Below, in pieces: positions 1 to 5,256 of a stretch of DNA of 14,170 nucleotides (its first letter is position 1; each line of letters opens with the position of its first letter). Under the pieces are notes generated by a model that was not told the origin of the DNA, did no database searches, and was given only the letters and a program-made list of their open reading frames with translations. Origin of the DNA: Chloroflexota bacterium. Lineage in GTDB: Bacteria > Chloroflexota > Limnocylindria > Limnocylindrales > CSP1-4. Location: NCBI GenBank assembly GCA_021815005.1, contig JAKAHL010000021.1:1-14170 (forward strand), in the 5' to 3' direction. The position numbers and the translations under genes were made by a program.

Positions 1-417
1 GGTCTGCTCGACCATCGCCGAGGCCTGCGCGGCGAGGTCCGCCTTGAGCGTCTTGGCCTGGTCCGCCGTGATCGCGCCAACGGCGAGGCGGGCGTCCACG
101 CGGGCGGACCACTGGGCCACGAGCGCGTCCACCAGCCGCTGCGGGTCCACCTTCTGGCGCTCCGCGATCTGCGCCAGGCTGAGGCCCCCGACGCGGAGTG
201 CCGAGATCTCCGCGTTGGACAGGCCGAGGATTGGGGTCAGGACCGAGTAGGCCCCGGCCGCCGGGGCCGTGGCCGGGGCCGCTGTCGGGGCGGGCGCGGT
301 CGCGGCGGGCGCGACGACGATCGTCGGCGACGGGGCGGGCGTGGCCGCCGACGCGACGCCCACGGCGAGCAGGACCGCGGCGCTGGCGCCGAGGACGGGT
401 GCGATGAGGTTCTTCAT
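1..417 (-). CDS. Small exported protein, signal peptide plus Ala/Pro linker (partial, C-terminus outside window)
   Basis: The ATG is at 415-417 and the frame stays open for 139 codons to the window edge, so the stop lies outside. Residues 1-25 are a classic signal peptide: K3, a hydrophobic core, and an ASA-A type cleavage region near 22-25. Residues 26-56 form an Ala/Pro/Thr linker. From about residue 60 a helical domain contains LGLSNAEISALRVGGLSLAQIAER and ends in an amphipathic stretch (ARLAVGAITADQAKTLKADL). This pattern of a 'LAQIA' motif followed by 'GxITxxQA' helices recurs in secreted proteins of unknown role in Gram-positive and Chloroflexota genomes; that parallel is from memory. 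An AAAGG element lies 9 bases before the ATG. The gene follows the DUF2202 gene on the same strand with a 140-base gap, so co-transcription is possible. The function is not known. Confidence 0.75.
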   Translation of the reverse strand, partial: MKNLIAPVLGASAAVLLAVGVASAATPAPSPTIVVAPAATAPAPTAAPATAPAAGAYSVLTPILGLSNAEISALRVGGLSLAQIAERQKVDPQRLVDALVAQWSARVDARLAVGAITADQAKTLKADLAAQASAMVEQT

Positions 418-442
418 GGCTGGACGCCTTTCTGGGCTGGCG

Positions 443-462
443 GTCCGGGACGGTCCCCGGAC
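443..462. repeat. Hairpin with perfect 7-bp arms between two exported-protein genes
   Basis: GTCCGGG (443-449) pairs perfectly with CCCGGAC (456-462) across a 6-base loop. It lies 26-45 bases before the start at 417 and downstream of the DUF2202 stop. No T-run follows, so it could be an attenuator-like structure, a weak terminator or an operator rather than a classic terminator. Confidence 0.4.
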
Positions 463-494
463 CTGATGGCGAGAGCGTCGCGGGCCGGCGTGGA

Positions 495-506
495 GCCCAC
501 GTGGGC
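495..506. repeat. 12-bp perfect palindrome GCCCACGTGGGC
   Basis: GCCCAC at 495-500 is followed directly by its complement GTGGGC. It lies in the 140-base gap between the DUF2202 gene and the partial exported-protein gene. It could be a binding site for a dimeric regulator, but in GC-rich DNA this is weak evidence. Confidence 0.3.
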
Positions 507-557
507 GAACCGTGGAGTTCCCGCGTGCTCGCACCGGCCGGCGGCGGGCGGACTCGG

Positions 558-1271
558 TCAGTTGCCGAGCAGCCGCGTGAACGCGGCCAGGTGCTGCTCG
601 GACGCCGAGCGCAGGCTCGCCTCAACGGCCGCCACGTCGGGAGCCGTCACGCCGCTGGCGGCGGTGTCGAGCGTGGCGATGTCATCCTGCTCGACGGCCA
701 CGCCCGCGGCCCATGCGGCCGACTCCGACCCGGCGCCCTGGGCGAGGAGCGAGCGGTAGAGGCTCGTGGTGTCGAGCGTGGCGAAGTCGCCCGCCGAGCG
801 GCCGGCAGTCGGGTCGGCGATCCCGTAGCGCGCCAGGAGAGTCCGCACCGCGTCGAGGTGGGTGGCCTCGGCCGCCGCGATGTTGCCCCAGACGGGGGTG
901 CGGTACTGCTCGCCCAGGGCGGTGTAGAGGTCGAGCGCGAGCTTCTCCTCGCTCGCCAGGCCCGCGAGGCTCGACGCCTGGACGTCCGTCAGGGTGCCCT
1001 GCGGCTGCGCGAGCCCCGCCGCAATGGCCCGCGTGCGCGCCTGCGTCGCGGTGTCCGCGCCCGCGCCGGGGCCACTCCCGTAGGCGCCGTAGCCGCCGGA
1101 GCCGGTGCCATGGGCCCCGACGGACGCGCCCGCGGCGCTCCCGACGGACGCGCCCGCGGCGCTCCCGACGCCCACGCCGTGCGGGCCGGCCGCCAGGACG
1201 GCACCCGCCGCGATGGTCAGGCCGAGCACCGCGGAGCCGACCCCCGCCAGGATCCCGAACTTGTGCTGCAT
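558..1271 (-). CDS. Exported DUF2202 ferritin-like protein
   Basis: The start is ATG at 1269-1271, with AGAGGTG 7 bases upstream. The frame is open further upstream, but that extension lacks hydrophobic or conserved sequence. The product is 237 residues. Residues 1-29 are a signal peptide (K4, then a hydrophobic run to AVLAAG). Residues 30-75 are a Gly/Ala/Ser-rich linker containing the octapeptide GSAAGASV twice. The DUF2202 domain spans about 95-237 and belongs to the ferritin-like superfamily: E109 in SEEKLALDLY, E135 and H138 in EATHLDAV, E194 in VEQDDI, and E225/H227 in SEQHLAAF. These acidic and His residues match the layout of a four-helix di-metal site. Family members are mostly uncharacterised, so an iron or redox role outside the membrane is inference. 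The gene is divergent from the NapH-like gene, with 278 bases between DUF2202 and the leader ORF. Confidence 0.9.
   Translation of the reverse strand: MQHKFGILAGVGSAVLGLTIAAGAVLAAGPHGVGVGSAAGASVGSAAGASVGAHGTGSGGYGAYGSGPGAGADTATQARTRAIAAGLAQPQGTLTDVQASSLAGLASEEKLALDLYTALGEQYRTPVWGNIAAAEATHLDAVRTLLARYGIADPTAGRSAGDFATLDTTSLYRSLLAQGAGSESAAWAAGVAVEQDDIATLDTAASGVTAPDVAAVEASLRSASEQHLAAFTRLLGN
1116..1169. repeat. 24-bp tandem repeat, about 2.25 copies, inside the DUF2202 gene
   Basis: The unit CCCGACGGACGCGCCCGCGG continued by CGCT occurs at 1116-1139 and again at 1140-1163, then starts a third copy. It encodes the in-frame GSAAGASV duplication in the linker after the signal peptide. The period is a multiple of three, so slippage changes only linker length. 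Confidence 0.85.
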
Positions 1272-1468
1272 GGTGGTGCACCTCTGGTGTCGCGACGGGC
1301 TCCCGCCGCCAGCCCGGACCGCCTGTCGGACCGGTGCCAGCAGCGTCGCGCCCGATTGCGGACCCCCCGCGGAGGCGCCGTGGAGGTGGCGAGGGCATCC
1401 GGCGGGTCGAAGGGACGGAGAACCCCGCTCGACGCCCCGGGCTCCGGCGCGAGACCCGCGGAACTCCA

Positions 1469-1486
1469 CCCCGTCTTCACACGGGG
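1469..1486. repeat. Hairpin CCCCGT/ACGGGG in the divergent intergenic region
   Basis: CCCCGT (1469-1474) and ACGGGG (1481-1486) are perfect 6-bp arms around a 6-base loop. It lies 64 bases before the short ORF at 1550, in the 278-base gap between divergent genes (1272-1549). Nothing else is clear in that gap; no convincing -35/-10 pair was found by eye. Confidence 0.3.
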
Positions 1487-1549
1487 CCCACGCACCTGCC
1501 CGAGCGTTGGCGGCGCCACTCGCCCAGCAGCGGCACCAGGGAGTCAACC

Positions 1550-1594
1550 ATGAGCGCGCCCCGAATCACTGCCCGCGGGAGCGGACCCGCATGA
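1550..1594 (+). CDS. Possible 14-codon leader ORF coupled to the NapH-like gene
   Basis: The ATG at 1550 has AGGGAG 6 bases upstream, a better ribosome site than that of the gene that follows. It encodes MSAPRITARGSGPA and stops at TGA 1592-1594, which overlaps the next ATG (1591-1593) as ATGA. This arrangement would allow translational coupling. The peptide shows no run of a regulatory amino acid, so it is more likely a coupling ORF than an attenuator peptide, and it may be chance. Confidence 0.35.
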   Translation: MSAPRITARGSGPA

Positions 1595-2523
1595 CGCCGA
1601 CCCCGCTTCGCATCCTCGACGTGACCGACAACGGTCGTCCGTTCGGCGCCATCCGGCGGCCCCGACGCGGCTTTGCCGCCCTGCGCGGCATCCAGGGCGC
1701 GCGCCGGATGGTCCAGGCGTCGGGCCTCGCGCTCGTCGCGGCCATCGCGATCAACCGGGCGCTCGCCGCGGCCGCCGGGCCGACGGCCACAAGCCCGGAG
1801 GCCGTGTGCCCGTTCGGTGGCCTCGAGACGCTGGCGACGTACCTCACCACGGGCGCGTTCGTGCCGCACGTCCACGCAGCGAACGTGGTGCTCGCGGTGG
1901 CCGTGCTCTTGCTCGCCGTCCTCGCGCGCGGGGCCTTCTGCGGCTGGGTCTGCCCGCTCGGGTTCCTCCAGGACCTGGTGGCCGGCGCGAGCGCTGCCGT
2001 CCAGCGGCGCGTGCCGGCAGCCCACCGGGCGACTCGGGCGCTGCGCGCCAAGGCGAGCCCGCTCGCGATCCTCGACCGGCCCCTGCGCCTGACCAAGTAC
2101 GCGGTGCTCGTCTGGGCGCTGTGGGGGGCCGCGGCGTTCGGGGTGATGGTCTTCCGGGACGTCGACCCGTGGATCGCGCTGCTCGACATCGGCACCGCGA
2201 GCGCCGGGTTCGGCATGGCGGTCCTGGCGGTGACCCTCGTCGGGGCGCTGGTCGTCGACCGGCCGTGGTGCCGGTACGCCTGCCCGCTCGGGGCCGCCAA
2301 CGGCCTGCTGGCCCGACTCAGCCCCGTCCGCCTGGAGCGCAGTGAGTCGGCCTGCGTCAACTGCAACCTCTGCACCAGGAGCTGCCCCATGGGCATCGAC
2401 GTGGCCAAGGCCACCAGGATCACCTCCCCGGACTGCATCGGCTGCCTCGAGTGCGTGGAGGCGTGCCCGCGTGCCGGCGCCCTCGAACTGCACGTCGGCC
2501 TGCCGATCGGGGGCCCGGCGTGA
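1591..2523 (+). CDS. Polytopic 4Fe-4S membrane protein, NapH/CcoG/NosR C-terminal type
   Basis: The start chosen is ATG 1591, with GGGAG 9 bases upstream; the longer open frame upstream is low-complexity and antisense to DUF2202. The product is 310 residues. Hydrophobic segments lie at about 42-60, 92-113, 169-187 and 205-222. The family's cysteine signatures are present: C73-P, C117xxxC121-P (CGWVCPLG), C227xxxC231-P (CRYACPLG), then two ferredoxin motifs, C255/C258/C261/C265 and C282/C285/C288/C292. These fit two cytoplasmic 4Fe-4S clusters on a quinone- or redox-linked membrane core. Relatives (NapH, NosR, CcoG/RdxA) move electrons to periplasmic reductases or take part in copper handling. 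No partner reductase is in the window, so the role here is open. The stop TGA overlaps the next gene's GTG (GTGA), so the two genes form a pair. Confidence 0.9.
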   Translation: MTPTPLRILDVTDNGRPFGAIRRPRRGFAALRGIQGARRMVQASGLALVAAIAINRALAAAAGPTATSPEAVCPFGGLETLATYLTTGAFVPHVHAANVVLAVAVLLLAVLARGAFCGWVCPLGFLQDLVAGASAAVQRRVPAAHRATRALRAKASPLAILDRPLRLTKYAVLVWALWGAAAFGVMVFRDVDPWIALLDIGTASAGFGMAVLAVTLVGALVVDRPWCRYACPLGAANGLLARLSPVRLERSESACVNCNLCTRSCPMGIDVAKATRITSPDCIGCLECVEACPRAGALELHVGLPIGGPA

Positions 2524-3026
2524 GCCCGCGGCAGCCCGCGCACGGGCCCGGCCACGCCACCGCCTCGGCGCCCGCCGAGGCTGAGGTCAGGGCCACGGTT
2601 GACGTCAGGGCCACGGTTGACGTCAGGGCCACGGCGGAGGCTCCCGCCCCTCGCCCGGGCCGCCCCTCGCCGAGCCGCCTGGGCCGGCACCTGCCAGTCG
2701 GCCTGTACGGCCTGCTCGTCGTGGGCGTGTTCGCCGGGGTCATCTCCACGAGCGCGGCGGTCGGGGCCTGGCAGACGAGCGGCCGAACGGCCGTCGGAGG
2801 AGCCGCGGTCACGCTCGACGGAGCCTCCACGACCGAGATCAAGGGTTGGATGACCGTCGGCGACGTGGCCGCGGCGTTCGGGATCCCGCTGCCGGCGATC
2901 CTGGACACCTTCGCGCTGGACCCGAACACGCCGCCGTCAACCGCGATCAAGGATCTCGAGAGCGACGTGTTCTCCGTGACGGCGCTGCGCGACTGGCTTG
3001 ATCTCCAGCGGGCAGTAGCCCCGTGA
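2520..3026 (+). CDS. Single-pass membrane protein with small C-terminal domain, partner of the NapH-like protein
   Basis: The GTG at 2520-2522 overlaps the preceding stop by 4 bases (GTGA). An open frame starting upstream would lie inside the previous gene. The product is 168 residues. The N-terminal 58 residues are Ala/Pro-rich and contain a VDVRAT-type repeat. One transmembrane helix spans about 59-83. After a Gly/Ala segment comes a compact domain at about 103-163: EIKGWMTVGDVAAAFGIP, then DTFALDPNTPPSTAIKDLE, then a last helix. Domains with 'EIKGxMT...EVA..YGI' and 'P..T.lkdl' are, from memory, found beside or within NapH/NosR-like ferredoxins in anaerobes. No cofactor ligands (Cys or His pairs) are visible. 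It probably anchors or couples the ferredoxin subunit to a partner. The specific function is unknown. Confidence 0.82.
   Translation: MSPRQPAHGPGHATASAPAEAEVRATVDVRATVDVRATAEAPAPRPGRPSPSRLGRHLPVGLYGLLVVGVFAGVISTSAAVGAWQTSGRTAVGGAAVTLDGASTTEIKGWMTVGDVAAAFGIPLPAILDTFALDPNTPPSTAIKDLESDVFSVTALRDWLDLQRAVAP
2586..2634. repeat. 18-bp tandem repeat, about 2.7 copies
   Basis: The unit GTCAGGGCCACGGTTGAC occurs at 2586-2603 and 2604-2621, with a 13-base partial third copy at 2622-2634. It encodes the hexapeptide period VRATVD in the N-terminal tail of the membrane protein. The copies are identical at DNA level, so the expansion is recent. Confidence 0.9.
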
Positions 3027-3104
3027 GCGGGTCGCGGTCACCGTCGCTCCGGCCATCACCTCCCTGGGGGTCCCAAACGCCGCGCCGACGCCGTCGCCCA
3101 GCGC

Positions 3105-3119
3105 CTCGCCCACGGCGAG
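3105..3119. terminator. Candidate bidirectional hairpin, 6-bp arms, 3-base loop
   Basis: CTCGCC (3105-3110) and GGCGAG (3114-3119) pair perfectly around CAC. It lies between two convergent genes ending at 3026 (+) and 3171 (-). There is no T-run on either side, so termination is inferred from position only. Confidence 0.35.
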
Positions 3120-3133
3120 CGCGAACCGGACCC

Positions 3134-3155
3134 GGACCCAGGCCGGACCCAGGCC
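3134..3155. repeat. 11-bp tandem duplication in the convergent intergenic region
   Basis: GGACCCAGGCC occurs at 3134-3144 and again directly at 3145-3155. It is non-coding and has no known role. Confidence 0.8.
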
Positions 3156-3164
3156 ATCTTGGGA

Positions 3165-3179
3165 GGCGCCTCAGGCGCC
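3165..3179 (-). terminator. Hairpin GGCGCC-TCA-GGCGCC spanning a stop codon
   Basis: Two GGCGCC copies (3165-3170 and 3174-3179) are each self-complementary and can pair around a TCA loop. On the minus strand that loop is the TGA stop of the PF13769 gene. It could act in termination at this convergent junction; no T-run is present. Confidence 0.35.
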
Positions 3180-3485
3180 GTCGCCCGCGTACCGGTCTGC
3201 GCCGTCCAGCGGGTGCCCGTCGGGTTTGCGGCCGAACTTGGCCGCCTGCTCGGCGATGACCGCCTCGAGGACCTCCTGGCCCGTGCCCTCCCGGGCCACG
3301 GGCTCGCTCCACGCGAACTCCTCAAGGTAGTCGTCGGTTTGGGCAAGGCCCTCGCGCATGGTGATCCGGCTGATCTCCTGCATGAACCAGCGCGGCATCG
3401 CCTGCTTCAACGCGGTGCCGTCGTCGGCCGTCACCTCGACCTGGGTGGGGACGGATCGCCAGGCGAGGACGCGATAGGTGGGCAT
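3171..3485 (-). CDS. PF13769-type 'virulence factor' family small protein
   Basis: The ATG is at 3483-3485, with a GGAGG element 11 bases upstream. The product is 104 residues, soluble, with no signal peptide. The pattern YRVLAWRSVPTQVEV, then a basic segment (ALKQAMPRWFMQEISRITMREGL), TDDYLEEFAW and a short acidic tail fits the small family Pfam calls 'Virulence factor' (PF13769). That family has W-R-xIP-xQV near the start and AxR.G..D.D.YL in the middle. The name is historical and the biochemical role is unknown, so no virulence function should be read from it. It is a single gene on its strand, divergent from the hemerythrin gene with 147 bases between starts, and convergent with the 168-residue membrane protein gene. 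Confidence 0.78.
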   Translation of the reverse strand: MPTYRVLAWRSVPTQVEVTADDGTALKQAMPRWFMQEISRITMREGLAQTDDYLEEFAWSEPVAREGTGQEVLEAVIAEQAAKFGRKPDGHPLDGADRYAGDGA

Positions 3486-3632
3486 GGGTCAGGTGGCCTC
3501 CGGGGATCGGTGGGGTGCCGGTCGGCGGACCGGTGACGGACATGATCGCGCACCCCGGCGAAGCGCCGCCGGGCAATCTGCGGCACGATGGTCGCCGCGC
3601 GGTTGCGCGGTCGCAGCAGGAGTGTTCCGGTC
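3486..3632. promoter_or_regulatory. Divergent promoter region (147 bases)
   Basis: It lies between the starts of the PF13769 gene (-) and the hemerythrin gene (+), so both promoters are expected here. An AGGAG element at 3618-3622 is the likely ribosome site of the hemerythrin gene, 10 bases before its ATG. No clear -35/-10 pair or operator was recognised. Confidence 0.4.
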
Positions 3633-4154
3633 ATGGGCGAGTCGACGCTGGCGGGCGGCGAGCGGGTGTCGCTGCGCACGACGAGCGACGAGCACCACGC
3701 CCGTCTCGTCCCGCACGTGGATCGACTCCTCGAGCTGGCCGAGATGGTCGGCCGAGTGGACTGCGAGTCGCTCCACCCGGTGTTCGACTCCGAGTATGAG
3801 TTCGTCGTCGGGCACCTGGTCCCGCACATGGCCGCGATCGAGCGAACGCTGTACGGGCGCATCGAGGCCGAGCTCTCCGGGCACCACTCGCTGGCGCCGA
3901 TGCGCGAGGAGCACCGGACCATCAACCGCCTCGTGGCGGAGCTTGCCAGCTACCGCGCCCACGCGGCGACCTGCACGTGGAGCGCGGTGGAGGGGATGGC
4001 GCTGCGGCGCGTCCTGTATCGGCTCCACGCCCTGCTCAAGGTGCACCTCGCGGAAGAGGAGCTCTACCTCGACGTCCTCGAGCGCCGCCTGACCGAGGCG
4101 GAGAAGGAGGCGCTGGCACGCAGCCTCGACCAGGCGATGCGGGAGTCCCTCTAG
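3633..4154 (+). CDS. Hemerythrin-like HHE-domain protein (copy 1)
   Basis: The start is ATG 3633, preceded at 10 bases by AGGAG. An in-frame ATG at 3588 has no ribosome site and adds a basic, non-conserved tail. The product is 173 residues, soluble and mostly helical. The likely di-iron ligands are H21/H22 (DEHH), H61/H65 with E69/E70 (HLVPHMAAIE), H94 (REEHRTI), and H138 with E141/E142 (KVHLAEEELYL), following the hemerythrin four-helix pattern. Such domains bind oxygen or sense oxygen, NO or iron. It is a clear paralogue of the minus-strand hemerythrin at 4768-5256: both share HSLxPMRxEHxxIxRLV and LLKVHLAEEExYL. It ends tail to tail with the padR-like gene, overlapping it by 4 bases, so transcription through this end would be antisense to that gene. 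Confidence 0.9.
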   Translation: MGESTLAGGERVSLRTTSDEHHARLVPHVDRLLELAEMVGRVDCESLHPVFDSEYEFVVGHLVPHMAAIERTLYGRIEAELSGHHSLAPMREEHRTINRLVAELASYRAHAATCTWSAVEGMALRRVLYRLHALLKVHLAEEELYLDVLERRLTEAEKEALARSLDQAMRESL

Positions 4155-4723
4155 GGGAGCAGCGACGGGCCGGGGTGCCGCGTGAGCCACGCCAGGTAGG
4201 CCGCGTCGAACTCGCCGATCAGGCGTTGGCGCTCCTTCATGACCGCCGCCCACTCGTCGAGCGCCCGCGACCCGACCTCGGTGATCGTGTACTCGCGGCG
4301 GGCCGGCCCGCTCCCCGTCGTCCAGGTGGACTCGACCTGCCCGGCCTGCTCAAGGTCCCGCAGAGACCGGTAGACCTGGCCCACGTCAAGCGATCCGTCG
4401 GTGATGCGGATCTCGGTGAGCAGACCGACGATGGCGTAGCCGTGCGCGCAGCCGCTCGCGAGCGCCATGAGCACGAACGGCTCCAGCCAGCGGTGATGGG
4501 TGGCGACCTGCGACCAGCCGTGGTGGATCGGGGCGCCCGACTCGTCGCGGGACGTCGCGATGGCGAGGCCAGCCGGGCCCGGGTCAGCGGCCGCTGCCGA
4601 CGGCAGCACCACGGGCGGCGGCGCTGGATTCTGCGCAATCGGCGGCGGGACCGCGTGAAGGGCCCGTGCGGGCCGCTCCTCTGCCACGACCGGTTTCTGG
4701 GCGGCGGGTCGTCGCGGGGCCAT
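4151..4723 (-). CDS. PadR-family transcriptional regulator
   Basis: The ATG is at 4721-4723, with GAAGG 8 bases upstream. The product is 190 residues. The winged-helix domain spans about 76-150: HHRWLEPFVLMALASGCAHGYAIVGLL, then a recognition region GSLDVGQVYRSLRDLEQAGQVES, and a wing ARREYTITEVGSRALDEW. These are the standard PadR 'HGY' and 'vYrsL..Le..G.v' signatures. A C-terminal helix at 158-182 would serve dimerisation. Residues 1-70 are an unusual Pro/Ala-rich extension; a shorter start was not found nearby. The gene lies 44 bases after the last cluster gene (hemerythrin copy 2), on the same strand, so it may be the cluster's own regulator. Its stop overlaps the end of hemerythrin copy 1 on the opposite strand. 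The ligand is unknown. Confidence 0.9.
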   Translation of the reverse strand: MAPRRPAAQKPVVAEERPARALHAVPPPIAQNPAPPPVVLPSAAAADPGPAGLAIATSRDESGAPIHHGWSQVATHHRWLEPFVLMALASGCAHGYAIVGLLTEIRITDGSLDVGQVYRSLRDLEQAGQVESTWTTGSGPARREYTITEVGSRALDEWAAVMKERQRLIGEFDAAYLAWLTRHPGPSLLP

Positions 4724-4767
4724 TCCTGCTGCCTTCGGCGCGTCTCTGCGGGGGTCCGGGTGCCGGC

Positions 4768-5256
4768 TCAGCCGGCCACCGGGTGGTCGAGCGCCGACGC
4801 GACAACCTCCGAGAGGCCATCGTGGCCGTTCCGCTCGATCAGGTACAAGTAGGCCTCCTCCTCGGCCAGGTGAACCTTGAGGAGAGCGTAGAGCGCGAAG
4901 ATCACCCTTCGCAGGGCCACGCCACGGCCGATCGTGGCGCCGCCCGCGCGCAACTGGCCGGAGAGTCTGGTGTACTCCCCGACCAGCCGCCGGATCTGGT
5001 CGTGCTCGTTGCGCATCGGGCGCAGCGAGTGCCGGTTCTGGAGCACGCGCTCCAGTTCCGGGTACACGGCGCGCTCGGCGGCCTCGATGTGCGGCAGCAG
5101 GGTCCCGGTCAGGAACTCGTCCGTCGCCTCGAGGCCGGCCAGCGGGTCCCCTGCCCGAGGGTCCAGCAGCATGTCCGCCTGCTCGGGCAGGCGGTCCACC
5201 AGGGCGAGGATCCGCTCATGGTGCGCATGCGCCACCTGGGGCAGGGTCAGGGTCAC
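4768..5256 (-). CDS. Hemerythrin-like HHE-domain protein (copy 2), last gene of the Qmo/Hdr-like cluster
   Basis: The start is GTG at 5254-5256, overlapping the QmoC-like stop by 4 bases (GTGA), with AAGGGA about 8 bases upstream. The product is 162 residues. Candidate iron ligands are H10/H12/H13, H56 with E58/E61 (HIEAAE), E84/H85 (NEHDQI) and H129 with E132/E133 (KVHLAEEEAYL). Translation appears coupled to the membrane subunit, so it probably works with that complex, for example as an oxygen or NO sensor or scavenger protecting Fe-S clusters. That role is inference. It is paralogous to the plus-strand hemerythrin at 3633-4154, and the two copies flank padR. Confidence 0.9.
   Translation of the reverse strand: MTLTLPQVAHAHHERILALVDRLPEQADMLLDPRAGDPLAGLEATDEFLTGTLLPHIEAAERAVYPELERVLQNRHSLRPMRNEHDQIRRLVGEYTRLSGQLRAGGATIGRGVALRRVIFALYALLKVHLAEEEAYLYLIERNGHDGLSEVVASALDHPVAG

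Noticed and set aside
1116..1169. Short repeats as a CRISPR array
   Set aside because: The 24-bp copies are directly adjacent with no spacers and lie in frame within a gene.
1272..1547. 92-residue N-terminal extension of the DUF2202 protein
   Set aside because: It would place a signal peptide internally. The ATG at 1271 has a good ribosome site and begins the signal peptide.
501..1553. 350-codon plus-strand open frame opposite DUF2202
   Set aside because: It is antisense to a protein with a signal peptide and ferritin-like motifs, and its own product is Arg/Gly-rich filler.
1477..2493. 338-codon minus-strand open frame opposite the NapH-like gene
   Set aside because: It is a shadow of a gene with clear CxxxCP and ferredoxin motifs.
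3489..4253. 254-codon minus-strand open frame opposite hemerythrin copy 1
   Set aside because: It is the mirror of the hemerythrin coding strand, with repeated Arg/His/Leu composition and no domain.
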